Source: Schistosoma mansoni
Lineage: Eukaryota; Platyhelminthes; Trematoda; Strigeidida; Schistosomatidae
Length of the DNA stretch: 64,000 nt
Assembly: GCF_000237925.1 (NCBI RefSeq)
Contig: NW_017386017.1
Span: 1,612,001-1,676,000, forward strand
Direction: 5' to 3'
The translations under genes were made by a program, and so were the position numbers. Shown in pieces: positions 11,001-21,500 of this stretch; the first letter of the stretch is position 1; every line of letters starts with the position of its first letter. Under the pieces are notes generated by a model. That model was not told where the DNA came from, searched no databases, and saw only the letters and a program-made list of their open reading frames with translations.

Positions 11001-11745
11001 CTGTGTTCTTTTACTGTTAAACATACTCTAACCATAAAATCCATATGAATTTTACTACATCATAACAAGAAGTAAGAATGAGCGATTTAGATCACAATAA
11101 ACCAAACAGCAAAGATCTAGTAGGGAAAGCACAAGCTTATATAGAATTTACATACAAAGCTTATAGTACTCGGTCGATTCTTCTTCCAGCGCTGAACGAC
11201 TGAAAATGAATTAATTAATATATTCCGATCTGGATCAGAGTAGGCAATATTCAGGATTCTATCCCAGACTGGTACCAGTCAAGAAATCAGTGCTTTGGTG
11301 GATTTTCATACTTGCATAACTGATGTTTTAGACAGTATGATAAACAAATTCCTCGATTAACGTTTCAATAACCAATTAGAATTGCTAGAATTCAGAAATT
11401 ACGGTGGGTGTGACTCAAAATATGGTACACAAACCCATACACTGTTATTGAGTTACCCAAGTACTCGCATTTGTATGCGGATAAAAAAGGTAGTAAATCT
11501 ATGTAATAAGAGCTCACCTGTACATCAGAAACTTCGCCTCCATGCCCTGCATAAGTCTTTAATAAACGGAAATTATAAGGATTCCATAGTTTTATCGTTT
11601 TATCGCCACCAGCTGTCATACAATAATTTCCATCTGCATTAAAACGTGCTGCACGTACAGCTGACTGATGGCAATGAATACGACAGTATGGTTGAGTAGG
11701 TAATCCTAATGTCTTGTAACTATCATCATTTCCAGAATTCATCAT
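1773..11745 (-). CDS. WDR83: WDR83/MORG1-like WD40-repeat protein (complete, 5 coding exons)
   Basis: Predicted 355-residue seven-bladed WD40 propeller. In animals WDR83 (MORG1) is a scaffold for ERK-pathway kinases and is also found with spliceosomal complexes. Exons in coding order are 11745-11518, 8139-7894, 6660-6555, 3392-3227 and 2094-1773. All introns are GT-AG, and phases (0,0,1,2) join without a frame break to a TAA stop. Tell-tale segments are [48 protein letters not shown] and [11 protein letters not shown], which match my recollection of animal MORG1 blade by blade. Human MORG1 is about 315 residues, so this is slightly longer. A pyrimidine-rich AG acceptor (11748-11747) lies 1 nt before the first ATG, so a 5' UTR intron or trans-splicing is likely. 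Introns hold LINE, SINE and gap sequence. Confidence 0.88.
3227..3392 (-). CDS. WDR83: WDR83-like coding exon 4
   Basis: 166 bp between TGCTGTAG and GTAAGATC. It encodes [15 protein letters not shown] and [17 protein letters not shown], with the GH of the next blade. It leaves phase 2, which the next exon completes. Confidence 0.85.
3550..4283 (-). mobile_element. 5'-truncated RTE-type LINE fragment, 17-bp TSD
   Basis: The minus strand carries the C-terminal part of a LINE reverse-transcriptase ORF with stops and frame shifts. The best piece reads [17 protein letters not shown], near the end of the protein. It is bounded by the perfect direct repeat cggttacactacttact (3533-3549 and 4284-4300), so it is a 734-bp 5'-truncated insertion in WDR83 intron 4. 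The family resembles schistosome RTE-like elements, but this copy is dead. Confidence 0.75.
4301..6144. other. WDR83-like intron sequence, nothing recognised
   Basis: Non-coding between the LINE remnant and the next repeat. Only short AT-rich chance frames are present. Confidence 0.4.
6145..6310. repeat. dispersed repeat family Y, copy 1
   Basis: Shares a diverged block with 21980-22180, including gagactataatttata, gataacaggtct and gcgcgaaa in the same order. It shows no coding capacity. Ends are approximate and the class is unknown. Confidence 0.45.
6555..6660 (-). CDS. WDR83: WDR83-like coding exon 3
   Basis: 106 bp between TTTTGCAG and GTTAGTGAG. It encodes [18 protein letters not shown] and [14 protein letters not shown], ending in phase 1. 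Confidence 0.85.
6773..7189 (+). mobile_element. hammerhead SINE with inverted arms, copy 1
   Basis: A 417-bp element flanked by the 13-bp direct repeat aatatctagaact (6760-6772 and 7190-7202). In order: a 5' arm (6773-6894) that is the reverse complement of the 3' arm; a unique middle; a tRNA-like pol III head with A box near 7008 (ggctcagtggtct) and B box near 7053 (gggttcgaatc); a hammerhead ribozyme (7082-7139); and a 3' tail ending tcaactatgaaa. The head and hammerhead fit the Sm-alpha type SINE-like families of schistosomes. The inverted 5' arm recurs in three other copies. Confidence 0.75.
7082..7139 (+). ncRNA. hammerhead ribozyme, intact core (type I, minimal stem III)
   Basis: Stem I pairs GCACTG (7089-7094) with CAGTGC (7129-7134) perfectly. 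The outer TGGA (7082-7085) pairs with TCCA (7136-7139) across an internal loop. The core CTGAGGA (7095-7101) fits CUGANGA. Helix II is TCC...GGA (7103-7115), followed by CGAAA. Stem III is only AC/GT around a GGCC loop. The predicted cleavage site is after GTC at 7128. Helix II (TCCCACAATAGGA) closely resembles the Schistosoma satellite hammerhead. All residues I know to be essential are present. Confidence 0.8.
7894..8139 (-). CDS. WDR83: WDR83-like coding exon 2
   Basis: 82 codons between a TGTAG acceptor and a GTAAGC donor. It encodes [14 protein letters not shown] and the [10 protein letters not shown] and [12 protein letters not shown] blades. It carries phase 0 at both ends. Confidence 0.85.
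8371..8830 (+). repeat. dispersed repeat family X, copy 1
   Basis: A block that recurs, diverged, at 57241-57665 and in part at 62784-63110. Shared landmarks in order are ttagtggcc, cgacttaa, ccaaatacgagagtgcat, tgatccagacac, gccaactcgattt, gactcaatattt and gacaaggtcaaaatgtgg. I see no coding frame, LTR termini or tRNA-like boxes. It is unclassified. Confidence 0.55.
9289..9576. repeat. minisatellite interrupted by assembly gap
   Basis: A ~43-45 bp unit (caatttcgttt...attctaatactaacgagtgcattctagat) occurs on both sides of the 200-N gap, in direct orientation and in register. The gap therefore sits inside a tandem array in WDR83 intron 1. Array size is unknown, and any protein spanning the gap is an artefact. 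Confidence 0.7.
9332..9531. other. assembly gap (200 N)
   Basis: Exactly 200 unknown bases, a common placeholder size. It does not interrupt a predicted exon. Confidence 0.98.
10013..10198 (-). mobile_element. short 3' end of RTE-like LINE, 12-bp TSD
   Basis: Nearly the same sequence as the 3' UTR of the full LINE at 45295-49203, ending in the same cagtcagtcag tail. It is flanked by acgaaatgctat (10001-10012 and 10199-10210). It is a 186-bp, severely 5'-truncated insertion of that LINE family. High similarity to the intact copy suggests it is fairly recent. Confidence 0.8.
10211..11517. other. WDR83-like intron 1 sequence, possible LTR remnant
   Basis: No exon seen. The stretch near 10540-10790 is richer in C and contains ggaataaagtg, a CT microsatellite and cagccaatcaggg, an octamer context also seen in the solo LTR at 638-957. 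It may be an old LTR piece, but I could not find paired termini. Confidence 0.25.
11518..11745 (-). CDS. WDR83: WDR83-like coding exon 1
   Basis: 76 codons starting at tandem ATGs (11745 and 11742), just after a TTTTCTCCACTAACAG acceptor. It ends HGGEVSDVQ before GTGAGC. It encodes WD repeat 1 and the start of repeat 2. A longer frame to 11826 reads through the acceptor and is probably not used. Confidence 0.85.
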
Positions 11746-11845
11746 CCTGTTAGTGGAGAAAAGGAAAAATAAAATAAACTTTAGAACAAAACCAGCCTCT
11801 CCCCACGTATGAATGGAAGTAGCCAACTTTTAAAGGTACTCAGAG

Positions 11846-13127
11846 AAGCTATTGTCTCTCTTACAAAACAGTCAACAATCACAGTACTCAGTGTTTATGG
11901 AAGTTATTAACAACCTAGTTGAACAAATTTACCTCGTCGACAGTACGTTAACTAATTGATTCTTGTTACAATCAAAATGAATGGTTGTTAAGATGTACAC
12001 TTACCTCTATGACTGATCAATGCTGGAAACATTTATTTTTTCTCGTTAATTATTTTGTCGAAATGAGAGTCAATGGTGTGATATGTATTAAAGATAGTTT
12101 TAATCACCAAAGAAGTAAATATCAAGAAGACATTCAGCTCGAAAGAACAAACAAACATAGGACTTAGAAAAACTGTTCATTGATATCTTTTTATGCACTT
12201 TTTTAAACGATTCTATACTGAATACAATACTAAAAACAACCGGCTGCCATTTTCTTAACTACTTCAACAGAAACTCCGGAAACAGAGGAGTAGGAGTTCA
12301 TTTACCAATTGGTCACAACGTCATTTACGAAACAGATTGTTACAGCCAACATATCCATTTGTAGCGAAATCAAAAGCCATACAATATGATTAACTCAGAT
12401 GAACCAATTAAAAAAGTACTACAATTACGAGATTCACATACAGAAATACCAACACTCTTATTAACAGACTTTTTATAACGTCTTAACACTAATGATCTTG
12501 AAACTTAAATACTTATATGACTAATATTTATGAACCATAATGACTCTACATTACATGAGTGTTATTTATGTGAATCATCTATTGATAGCAAGTGTGTAAT
12601 ACATTGAAACACTTATAAATATCCCACAGGCATCTATCTTCATTCTTGGAATAAATTTTGGTTCCTATGAGATTTTTAGCCAGATTATAGTCATAGTTAT
12701 TTTGATCCATGAATGTTGGTAGGTTTAGCTCCGCAAAGAAGAAAAAACAATTGAGTTATCTAACCATACGATGTATTTTACCATAAAAAATCTAATCCAT
12801 AGAGATAAGACAATCAGAACAGAAAGAAATGTGTCAGCACGTTTGCCTCATTTTCAATGATGGATTTTTAAACACCAAGAATGTTGACGAGATTAGGACA
12901 AGCCAAGAAAAGTTTTCGGATAACTACAGACTGGAAACATGAATAATTGAGAAACATCACTGGAAACGCAGTTCCGTAGAAATGCTCTTTTATATATCGC
13001 ATTCCGTAGATGTTCAAAATGTTGGGAGAATAGAACAATCATTCACCGATCTATTGGAGCTGCGGTGAACAACAAATCAGGTACATCAAACCAATTTACT
13101 ATTTTATGTCTTTATAAAATATGAAGA
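11846..13127. other. upstream of WDR83-like gene, nothing firmly recognised
   Basis: This should hold the WDR83-like promoter or 5' UTR exon and possibly the 3' end of the Nup62-like gene. No convincing exon was identified. A minus-strand AG and GTAAGTG pair brackets about 18 nt near 12005-12025 but is too short to call. Confidence 0.25.
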
Positions 13128-13323
13128 TCATACATTAAATACATCTTTGGTACGTCTTCCTTCAGTTGTCCTTTACATAGTCCATCATTCTTCTAATTCT
13201 GTTGTCATGCCGATCGCTCTCCGCTTTCCTTTCTATTCTCTTTATTTCAATCTTCTGCTGGTAAGCATTCCACTTGTTATTGCTGTTACATACTACTTAT
13301 ATCCGTTCACATAAGAGGCGCAC
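13128..13323 (-). repeat. dispersed repeat family Z, copy 1
   Basis: The minus strand shares with 42028-42222 the ordered landmarks agtagtatgtag/aac, accagcagaagattgaa, aagagaatag and aactgaaggaaga.gta. It contains a short open frame rich in Lys, Arg and Glu, but with no family I recognise. Confidence 0.5.
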
Positions 13324-14184
13324 ACCATAAAGCTGAAGTTGAACAAATATTTTTATGACTATTTATATCGAAACATAACTCATTGAGAAACAAATTATGT
13401 TAACAAGTCGTGTTCAGATTGATGTCTTTTAACCGCATAAAATAATAAGACGCGTTTCTGTTCCATCTTTAAAAAATGTCCGCAAATTCATATGGAACTG
13501 CACAGAAAAGATGTAAGACACAGTAAATCCAGGAAAGCAAATTTGTTGAGAAATATCCGATCAGAACAAAGTGGATTTCTGAAATAATGTGAACCTTTCC
13601 TTAAGTTGTGATAATGAGCCCAAGAAACAATACGCTACTACGTTCACCTAAAAGTGCCAAAGGATATGTATACACAGCACCAAAGATCTAATAATTTGTC
13701 GTAAAACTTAACACCAATACATACTATATCCCAAGTACCAAAGTATATTAGATTATGGAATGCTCTATTTCATACACTAAACAATAACAAATTATCCTAA
13801 TTCTTTAAACTACCAATGTCGAACTACCACCAAGTTTACCACTTACAGAGAGCTCGTTTACTTCGTTCTGATAGATACTCAAGCATAATCATATATAGGA
13901 AGCTGACAAAGATGAAAATAACTATTAATTTATACTTTACATATACAAAAAGTCAAGAGTATGTAATTTTAAACTGGAAAGGATAAATAATTATGAGATA
14001 TGACGGAATTCATTTGTCATAAAACCTCATGGAATAAGAGTATACGTTTAATGAATCATATATATTTGACTATCAACCATTGAATTAACAATTAAACTAT
14101 ACTCAACAATTTACAAATATCTTAACTTTCTAGTATTATTTGTTTTTACACTATAGCTGAAGTGTTACAGATAAAGGGGATAAA

Positions 14185-14719
14185 TAGGCTCCAAATGACC
14201 TGGTATGGCCGAGAGTCTGAAAAGTCCGCTCTCCCTCTCCAAATGCTCTCACATGGCCACGCGTATATAGCCCCTGCCAGGGAAGTCCTACTCACTGCCT
14301 TCTCACAGTGGCATTACTGTTGTTTACGAAATTGAGAGGATGAAAAGCGAATATCCGACGGTTTAACCGGGTTGGTGGACACGGAAAGTCCACCTAGGGG
14401 AGTTGGAAAACCCTGACTCCAAACCAATGGTGCACATGGGCTGGCTCCAGTATCCTAAGGGAACAAATGGCGTATGAACCAATAGTTGGTCACTGGCTAC
14501 CATGGGACTGCATCTCCTCACGATTCTCCACTGTCCTGTGGATCAGACCTTTAGGTCAGAGGCCCCGGGTGTGGTCCCCTAAGAAAATCACCTGCTTCAG
14601 CTTGGGCATCTGGGCAGTATCACAGCCTTCACACAAATCAAATGAGATTTGTATGGCGTATATGTATCTGGTGCCCCTTTGTACCAATATTTATGTGTTT
14701 AAATAAATAAATAAATAAA
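14185..14719 (+). mobile_element. SINE-530 element, copy 1 (forward)
   Basis: A ~530-bp element, almost identical in reverse complement to 15571-16101. It ends gtgtttaaataaataaataaa. The last ~60 bp (tggcgtatatgtat.tggtgcc..tttgtaccaatat) match the 3' end of the LINE at 50640-51957, so that LINE's machinery probably moved it. The head contains tggccgagagtctg, which could be a tRNA-Ser/Leu-like A box, but I did not find a good B box. The open frame inside is not believed to be coding, because it recurs only as part of the repeat. Confidence 0.7.
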
Positions 14720-15000
14720 ACATTCAGTTAGATTCATCACTACACTTTTTTGTGTTGAGCTTTATTTCATAAATAAGCATATAGAATCATTGCTCTCGAA
14801 GATTCATTCAATTAACAACAAATACACTTTGAACGCTTATCCATACAACTTATGATTACTGTAATCATCATTATTATCATGTTAATTACTGAGCTACTGA
14901 AGAGTCATAGAATAAGACAGTGAAACAGTTGTACAATACTCACTTTTGTTTATAATATATACATGTATATATTTACAGTGAAAATTATCAGTCACGTCCA

Positions 15001-15140
15001 TCTCAATATAGGTATATATATATATATAGGTAGATAGATTAGATAGGTAGCTTAGATAGATAGGTAGGTAGGTTGATAGATCAGATAGATAGGTAGATTA
15101 GATAGGTAGGTAGATAGATAGATTAGATAGATAGATTGCT
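15001..15140. repeat. GATA/TAGG microsatellite
   Basis: Imperfect tandem taga/tagg/gata units for about 140 bp, lying between the two inverted SINE-530 copies. Confidence 0.9.
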
Positions 15141-15297
15141 TTGCACATTTCCCTATTTTTCTATAACTCAAATCAGTGGATAAAGATATATATATTCAAA
15201 AATATTTGCATAACTCTATAAATAAATGTAAAACAGAAAAGAATTACAAAATTATGTCAAAATAGTCTTTATTGTTAAAATAACAATAAGAATCGTA

Positions 15298-15300
<3 letters not shown>

Positions 15301-15334
<34 letters not shown>
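15301..15334. repeat. (AT)17 microsatellite
   Basis: An uninterrupted AT dinucleotide run between the inverted SINE-530 copies. Confidence 0.95.
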
Positions 15335-15337
<3 letters not shown>

Positions 15338-15570
15338 TTCATTATTGACAATGGACAATCTACACTGGAATCACTTTGTTATGAAACACCATTCAACACC
15401 TTTAAACGATCCATTATTTCTTCTATGAAAATATAAATATGAAATAAATATAAAAAAGATGGAAGTTAACTTCATATTTAGCTACAAGCAGCAGACTGTT
15501 ATGAAAATTATAACCATTTAAGTCAATCAATATCCAAGCAGACTAGTTCTAGTATGGTAATGATACATAA

Positions 15571-16101
15571 TTTTTTTTTAAAATTTAAACACATAAATAT
15601 TGGTACAAAGGGGCACCAGATACATATACGCCATACAAATCTCATTTGATTTGTGTGAAGGCTGTGATACTGCCCAGATGCCCAAGCTGAAGCAGGTGAT
15701 TTTCTTAGAGGACCACACCCGGGGCCTCTGACCTAAAGGTCTGATCCACAGGACAGTGGAGAATCGTGAGGAGATGCAGTCCCATGGTAGCCAGTGACCA
15801 ACTATTGGTTCATACGCCATTTGTTCCCTTAGGATACTGGAGCCAGCCCATGTGCACCATTGGTTTGGAGTCAGGGTTTTCCAACTCCCCTAGGTGGACT
15901 TTCCGTGTCCACCAACCCGGTTAAACCGTCGGATATTCGCTTTTCATCCTCTCAATTTCGTAAACAACAGTAATGCCACTGTGAGAAGGCAGTGAGTAGG
16001 ACTTCCCTGGCAGGGGCTATATACGCGTGGCCATGTGAGAGCATTTGGAGAGGGAGAGCGGACTTTTCAGACTCTCGGCCATACCAGGTCATTTGGGGGC
16101 T
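15571..16101 (-). mobile_element. SINE-530 element, copy 2 (reverse), 11-bp TSD
   Basis: A reverse-complement copy of 14185-14719 with only a few differences by eye. It is flanked by atgatacataa (15560-15570 and 16102-16112), so it inserted by itself and was not made by a local inversion. The 3' tail on the minus strand is AAATTTTAAAAAAAAA rather than (AAAT)n. Confidence 0.75.
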
Positions 16102-16112
16102 ATGATACATAA

Positions 16113-17589
16113 AAGGAGAAGTGTTAAGGGAAGCGGATAAACACTGGAAATATTTTTATCTGAATAATGGACTATCTTCATACCAGTGCGCATCATTCAC
16201 TTTATAAGGGACAAAACCCAGAAATTTTAGGCTTAGATACTACTACTAACCTTATGAGTCTTAATAGCACTATTTAGTAATTCATTGAGTAGTTTGTTCC
16301 TAGGATGTCTTAACCGCATTTAGCAGTTAAATTCCGATCGGCTTTCAACTGGTATATTGAATCTTTGGACTTTGCTCATGATTTAAATCGGTATGGACAA
16401 CCAGTTAATATTTTATTGATTACTTACACAAATAATATGCTGCTCAAACCTGAGTACGTACACTCTTAGTCGGTGAATAAGTTTAAAAACCATTCAGAAG
16501 TGATTGGTTTCATTAGTACTTCATTTGATATTAGTCCTTTTTAATAAACAAAAATCTATCTTCCGACCATCTGTTTTGTTAATAAGCAAGATAGAAGTTG
16601 GAAGATCATACATATATAAAGGTTACCATTTTTGAAACCAAATAAATAAAAAGAGAGTTTCCAACTGAAATAACCGTTTTCAATTAGAGATTAATGATTC
16701 AACTTTGAAAAATAAGAAAAACAATCCACCTAGAAGAGCTCTAGTGATGATAAAGTTAATCAGTCAAAAGGTACTTTCCACAAATCTGTACAAAAAAGTA
16801 CCTTCTTCTAGACCTTAAGTTCACTAGGCACTCACAGATTGTAACTCACAGTATAGTTAGCATAAAATACACTTGGTTGGGTCAAAATGACTAAAGTTTG
16901 CAAAAGTAGGATTTCTAAGTGAATAGCTAGAGAATGTAACATCTATACAGTGAAGTGATTAGTTCATGTTACGATTTAGAGTTCATAGCGGTGTTTCAGA
17001 CACAATACAATTGGCCTCATATTCAAAAACTTATTTATTGATTTAAAATACGTAGATTATATAGTTCAGTGTGGGAAGGACACTATTATAAGACTCTTCT
17101 ACAAACAACTCGAGTAAAAACGCACAAATGTTTTGAATGAGACTCTCCCCCTCTTCATACAAAATGTTGTCTGACGACCAATCAGTATCACAACTTAGTT
17201 TAACCATAGTCTCATCAGCCCCAGTGATAGTTTCATGACTGCAAAAATCTCGGTACGAATTCAAAAAGCTTGATTATTTTTCTGCGAATTTGAACCATCT
17301 GTCTATGAAGGCGATAGCATATTTAGTTGTTATTTGGCAACTACCTTACGAGAGTTAATCCAGTAAAACTATCGTATATTGATGATCTAAAGGGATTGTT
17401 AAGAATGTAACTTTTGTGGAAGAGTTGTAAAATATGGAAAAGGTAATAAGATTTCAGAGGGTTAAGAGTTTTATCATTATTAATGAATGTATTAGGGGCA
17501 ACTATGGAAACATTAGGCTAGGAATTATAGTACCGTAACCTGGCTAAACCCCATCTTTTAACCCCAACTCTAACAATTTATTCAATAAG
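16113..17589. other. region 3' of Nup62-like exon, nothing firmly recognised
   Basis: The last Nup62 exon should lie on the minus strand somewhere between here and about 12 kb. I scanned for a 2-nt-phased exon encoding the end of the Nup62 coiled coil and found none that convinced me. Confidence 0.3.
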
Positions 17590-17830
17590 AATATCATTGT
17601 CCACAACCATCAGCAAAAGATTACAGAGATTAATAGAGATGTTTACGCAGAATACACAGCAGAAAAGCCCTGACGACAAAAACACTCATTGCACGAAGAA
17701 TCAGAGACAAACCTCAAAAGAATGAGTAGCAGTTGGTAACAACTGGAAAGGAGAGACTCGGACAAAGTTGGTTGAAGAATCCCGATAGACGGCCTATGCT
17801 CAACTATGGGTGACAAGCGTAAGTAACTTA
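17590..17830 (+). mobile_element. RTE-type LINE 3' remnant
   Basis: The plus strand shows a frameshifted C-terminal reverse-transcriptase region, reading LERRDSDKVG then GLCST..GDKRK. This is equivalent to the [13 protein letters not shown]...GLCS region in the minus-strand copy at 3550. It is short, with several stops, and lies in the Nup62-like intron. Confidence 0.55.
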
Positions 17831-17882
17831 ACACTGATTTTTATAAATAAGATTAAAATAAATATAACATCAGAAGACTTAC

Positions 17883-18276
17883 GTGTGTTATGGTGAATCC
17901 AATTGAGTGAATGCATATGACAATTCAGAATACGCGTAATTTGATTCATAATATCCCCGTTATTTGATGAAGTTAGTTTATTATTACCATTAATCATAGT
18001 ATTCTCCTTAGTGGCATTCGTAGTAGTTGTACTATTATCCGATGAATTAAAACCAGTAGTAACATTCATTGTAGTGGTGTTTGTTTGATCGGCTATTTCA
18101 CGTAAATCAGTCAATAGTTGACCTAATTCTAAGTCGACATTTGTAGCCAATTGAAATATAGCTTCACGTTCATAATCTGAATGTAACTGACCGGGTGGTA
18201 ATTCATTCACTGCACGTTCTAGTGGTTCCAGTAAACTTTCCAATTCACGTTGTTGACCTTCAATAAAATCTAATTC
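17883..18276 (-). CDS. NUP62: Nup62-like exon: central coiled coil
   Basis: 394 bp after TTTTTATTATAG. It continues the coiled coil and contains a lineage-specific Asn/Thr-rich insert (TTTTNATKENTMINGNN). It ends in a GTAAGTC donor with one base of the next codon. Confidence 0.82.
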
Positions 18277-18510
18277 CTATAATAAAAATATAAAGAGGCA
18301 AAACACGACAACGATAACGATCCACCACATGCATCAATTTGTAATATATATATATAATGGGGTGTGGTTCCCTAAGAAAACCACCTGCTTCGATCTGGGC
18401 ACCCGAGTAGTATCTCAGCCCTCACTCAAATCGAATGAGATTTATGTGGCGCATATGTATATGGTGCCCCTCTGTACCAATGTTCATGTGTTTAAATAAT
18501 AATAATAATA

Positions 18511-18543
<33 letters not shown>

Positions 18544-21500
18544 TATATAACTAATTAATTAAAGATGTCTACGCCTGAATTATAACTGGTTTTAATGTCA
18601 GCCATACGCAATGTAAAGAATCTGGCACATATGCGTATTGCCAGAAGTTGACATAATATAGCGCAGTGAAAGGAAATTAGCAAGGCCAATTTCAAAGTAG
18701 TAAAGTAGCAAAAATATCGATGGCAGTAGAAAAGATTTATGGATAGAAAATATGATTCGACAAGAAAGAATGAATCCAGAAAATAAAAAGGCTGAAAATA
18801 ATTTTAAAGCTCAGGATTTAAAGGGAGACAGAGAGTGAATTCATATGATCACTTGCGACTGATTCATTAAAAGTCTCATTAGTTATAACAATCCTAAGCA
18901 ACCAACCAAGTCTGCACCTACTTACTAGTCTGTCTATCAGTAAATGATCCCACGACTTGGTTTGTTTTATTCACAGATATTTTCTAACTTACTCAATGCA
19001 CTAGTCAATATTATACGCTGAGATTGACATCAGTTGGACATACGTAGTATACACCTTATCTCCCAATAAATCGTTGATGTTTTTTTTAGAAAAGGGTACT
19101 AATTTGTACTCTTTATTAATAATTTTACATTCTACTCAATGCTAGATTGTGTTTGATGATTAAAAGTGTATTTCATGAACCCACACATTTCACAGCTTTA
19201 TCTCATTACGTTACACCCAAAGTAGTAATGATGTAACCAACAGGAAAATTAAACACTTAATATTCTACACCCAATAAAAGAGAAATACAAAAATGATCGG
19301 TGATGTAAACTATCATAACCAAAGCAGTGAACCAACACATTGATTTTAATGACAAGCATTTGCAAAGCCACAACAATAGATGCATGAAAGCATATTTTAG
19401 TGATCAGATAAATCAACTTCTAGTCATGAAACTACATATTTGATGTAAACTAATGGTAACAACTAAATGTCATCTACCTATTTCCCTGCTTTATTTTGCG
19501 ACATATAACTTCAAAAACAAGGGTCAACTTGTGTCCAGGTTATTTTAGTGCGTCGGAGCAAAACCTAGGATCAATCAATCAGATAAAGCTGCTAAAACGA
19601 ACTAGCTCTTGCCGATATTTAACTGTAGACAATCATCTAATTTACTGTTTCTACAGGAAACTGCATCTTAATTAAAACTAATTAGAAAAAACAACTGTTA
19701 CGTACTGATAGATATTTAGACAGTTTTAGTTTGAATATACAGAAATTTCAGGGATGAGTTTTTAAAGCCCAACTGGGTGTATAAACATCCCATGCTTTGA
19801 TGAACGCGTAATGTAAATGAACACAAGTGTTTGAGAAAAGAGACGATCTTCTATGGGTTTCTCACAAATATAAGTAGAGGTGATACTAGTGTTGAGAATG
19901 AGTTGGTGTTACAGAGTATCACGATAAGCAATGCCCCTGAAAATATTACACACGATTTGTTCTCTGAAGAAGTAGCTCACACTGAGTCACGAAACGTCGG
20001 AAAATCTAATTTCCTTACCCATTGGGATATTACAAATATTTACTTATTACACAATGTTTCTTTTATGAATTTGAATAAAGCAAAAAAACAGCAGTGTCAA
20101 TATCACATACAGACGTGATTTACGACGAAAGGGAATTTGTGGAAATACAGTGTACAGATAGTCTAGAGTGTAGTAGGTGTTTACTACAGACACAACAAAC
20201 TGTGATCAATGACTGAAGATTTCAGGCGACACGGTTCAGAATTGTTCACAAACACGAAGATGCATTCACAGTTTATTCTCCTCTCGATCTAAATATTCCT
20301 TCATACATACTCTTTGACTATCTTTTCAAGCGATATTCCTAATTTTTAATCTTCCCTAATACTATTAATATTATATCGTTTCAATTCGTTTGCCATTTTC
20401 ATTTCTTTAAGCTAATGTGGTACGGCGACTTGGCCCAACGAACATCTATGCCAGAATCTAATGTTGATGAGTGACTGACATATGCGACTCAATTTAACAT
20501 TAAATGACTTTATGGACTGATACCAAATCATGGTTTGGTGGCCCATCAGATTTCCTTCAGGCAAAGTCAGGTGGGATTACATGTTGGGGAAGGAAAAACA
20601 AAATTCAAAGTAAAAGAACAACACTCACCTGCTCAAGACGACTCTGTTCACATTGACACATTTCTACCTTTTTGTACATAGCTGTTATATTTTCTGCGTT
20701 ACAAATCAAGGTTTGATCCCATTGATTAATACGATCTGCTTCATCGAAGAAATATCGTTCTTGTTCCTCAAGCTCAAGAGTCCATTTATTGACCAATTCT
20801 TCCAACTGATTGTAAGTAAGAGTTTGAGAGGATGTGACAGATACACTAGATGTAGTAGTGGCGGACGGAATAGAAGTGGTTGTTGTCGCGATGGTAGCGC
20901 ATAATGATGTAGTTATTGCTGCTGCAGTAGTGGCTGTTTCACCTAGTGTTCGAGTTGCAATCCCCAATGATGACGTTCCGAACCCGGAAGCCGCTGCTGA
21001 TTTAGCCAATGTGGAGAGACTAGGGTTCCCAAAGTTGTAAGATGTCATTGCTATTGTTGCTGCTGTTGATGTGATCGCTGAGGATGATAGTGAGGCTGAA
21101 GATACACCAAAACCAATACTACTAGGTATGGCCGGTTGACTTGCATGAACATTTACAATGGAGGCTGTGGGAGCCCCAGTAGACACAGTCGTCGAAGAAA
21201 GAGTGCCAAAACTAATTGGAGGAGTTACTGTACTTTGAGTAGAAATGGCAGTAGTCAGTCCGAAAGTGAATGAACTTCCAACATTACTAGTCGTAGTAGC
21301 CGGTTTTAAGAGGCTGGGTAAAGGATTAACTGATGGCTGATTAAGAGCAGATTGTGAGGTTGGTGTGAGATTTGAGTTTGTTCCCAAACCAGTGATGCTA
21401 GAAGTACCAAAAGTAGATACCGTTGTAGATGGCTTTGCTAAGCTAGCGAAGGATGACAAACCAAAAGCATTTGAAGTAGTTGCGACTGTACCGAATCCAG

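Noticed and set aside
14467-15820. Identical ~80-codon frames in opposite orientation
   Set aside because: Both are parts of the SINE-530 repeat; recurrence is due to the element, not a gene family.
20653-21040. Plus-strand Val/Ala-rich frames
   Set aside because: Antisense of the Nup62 FG-repeat exon.
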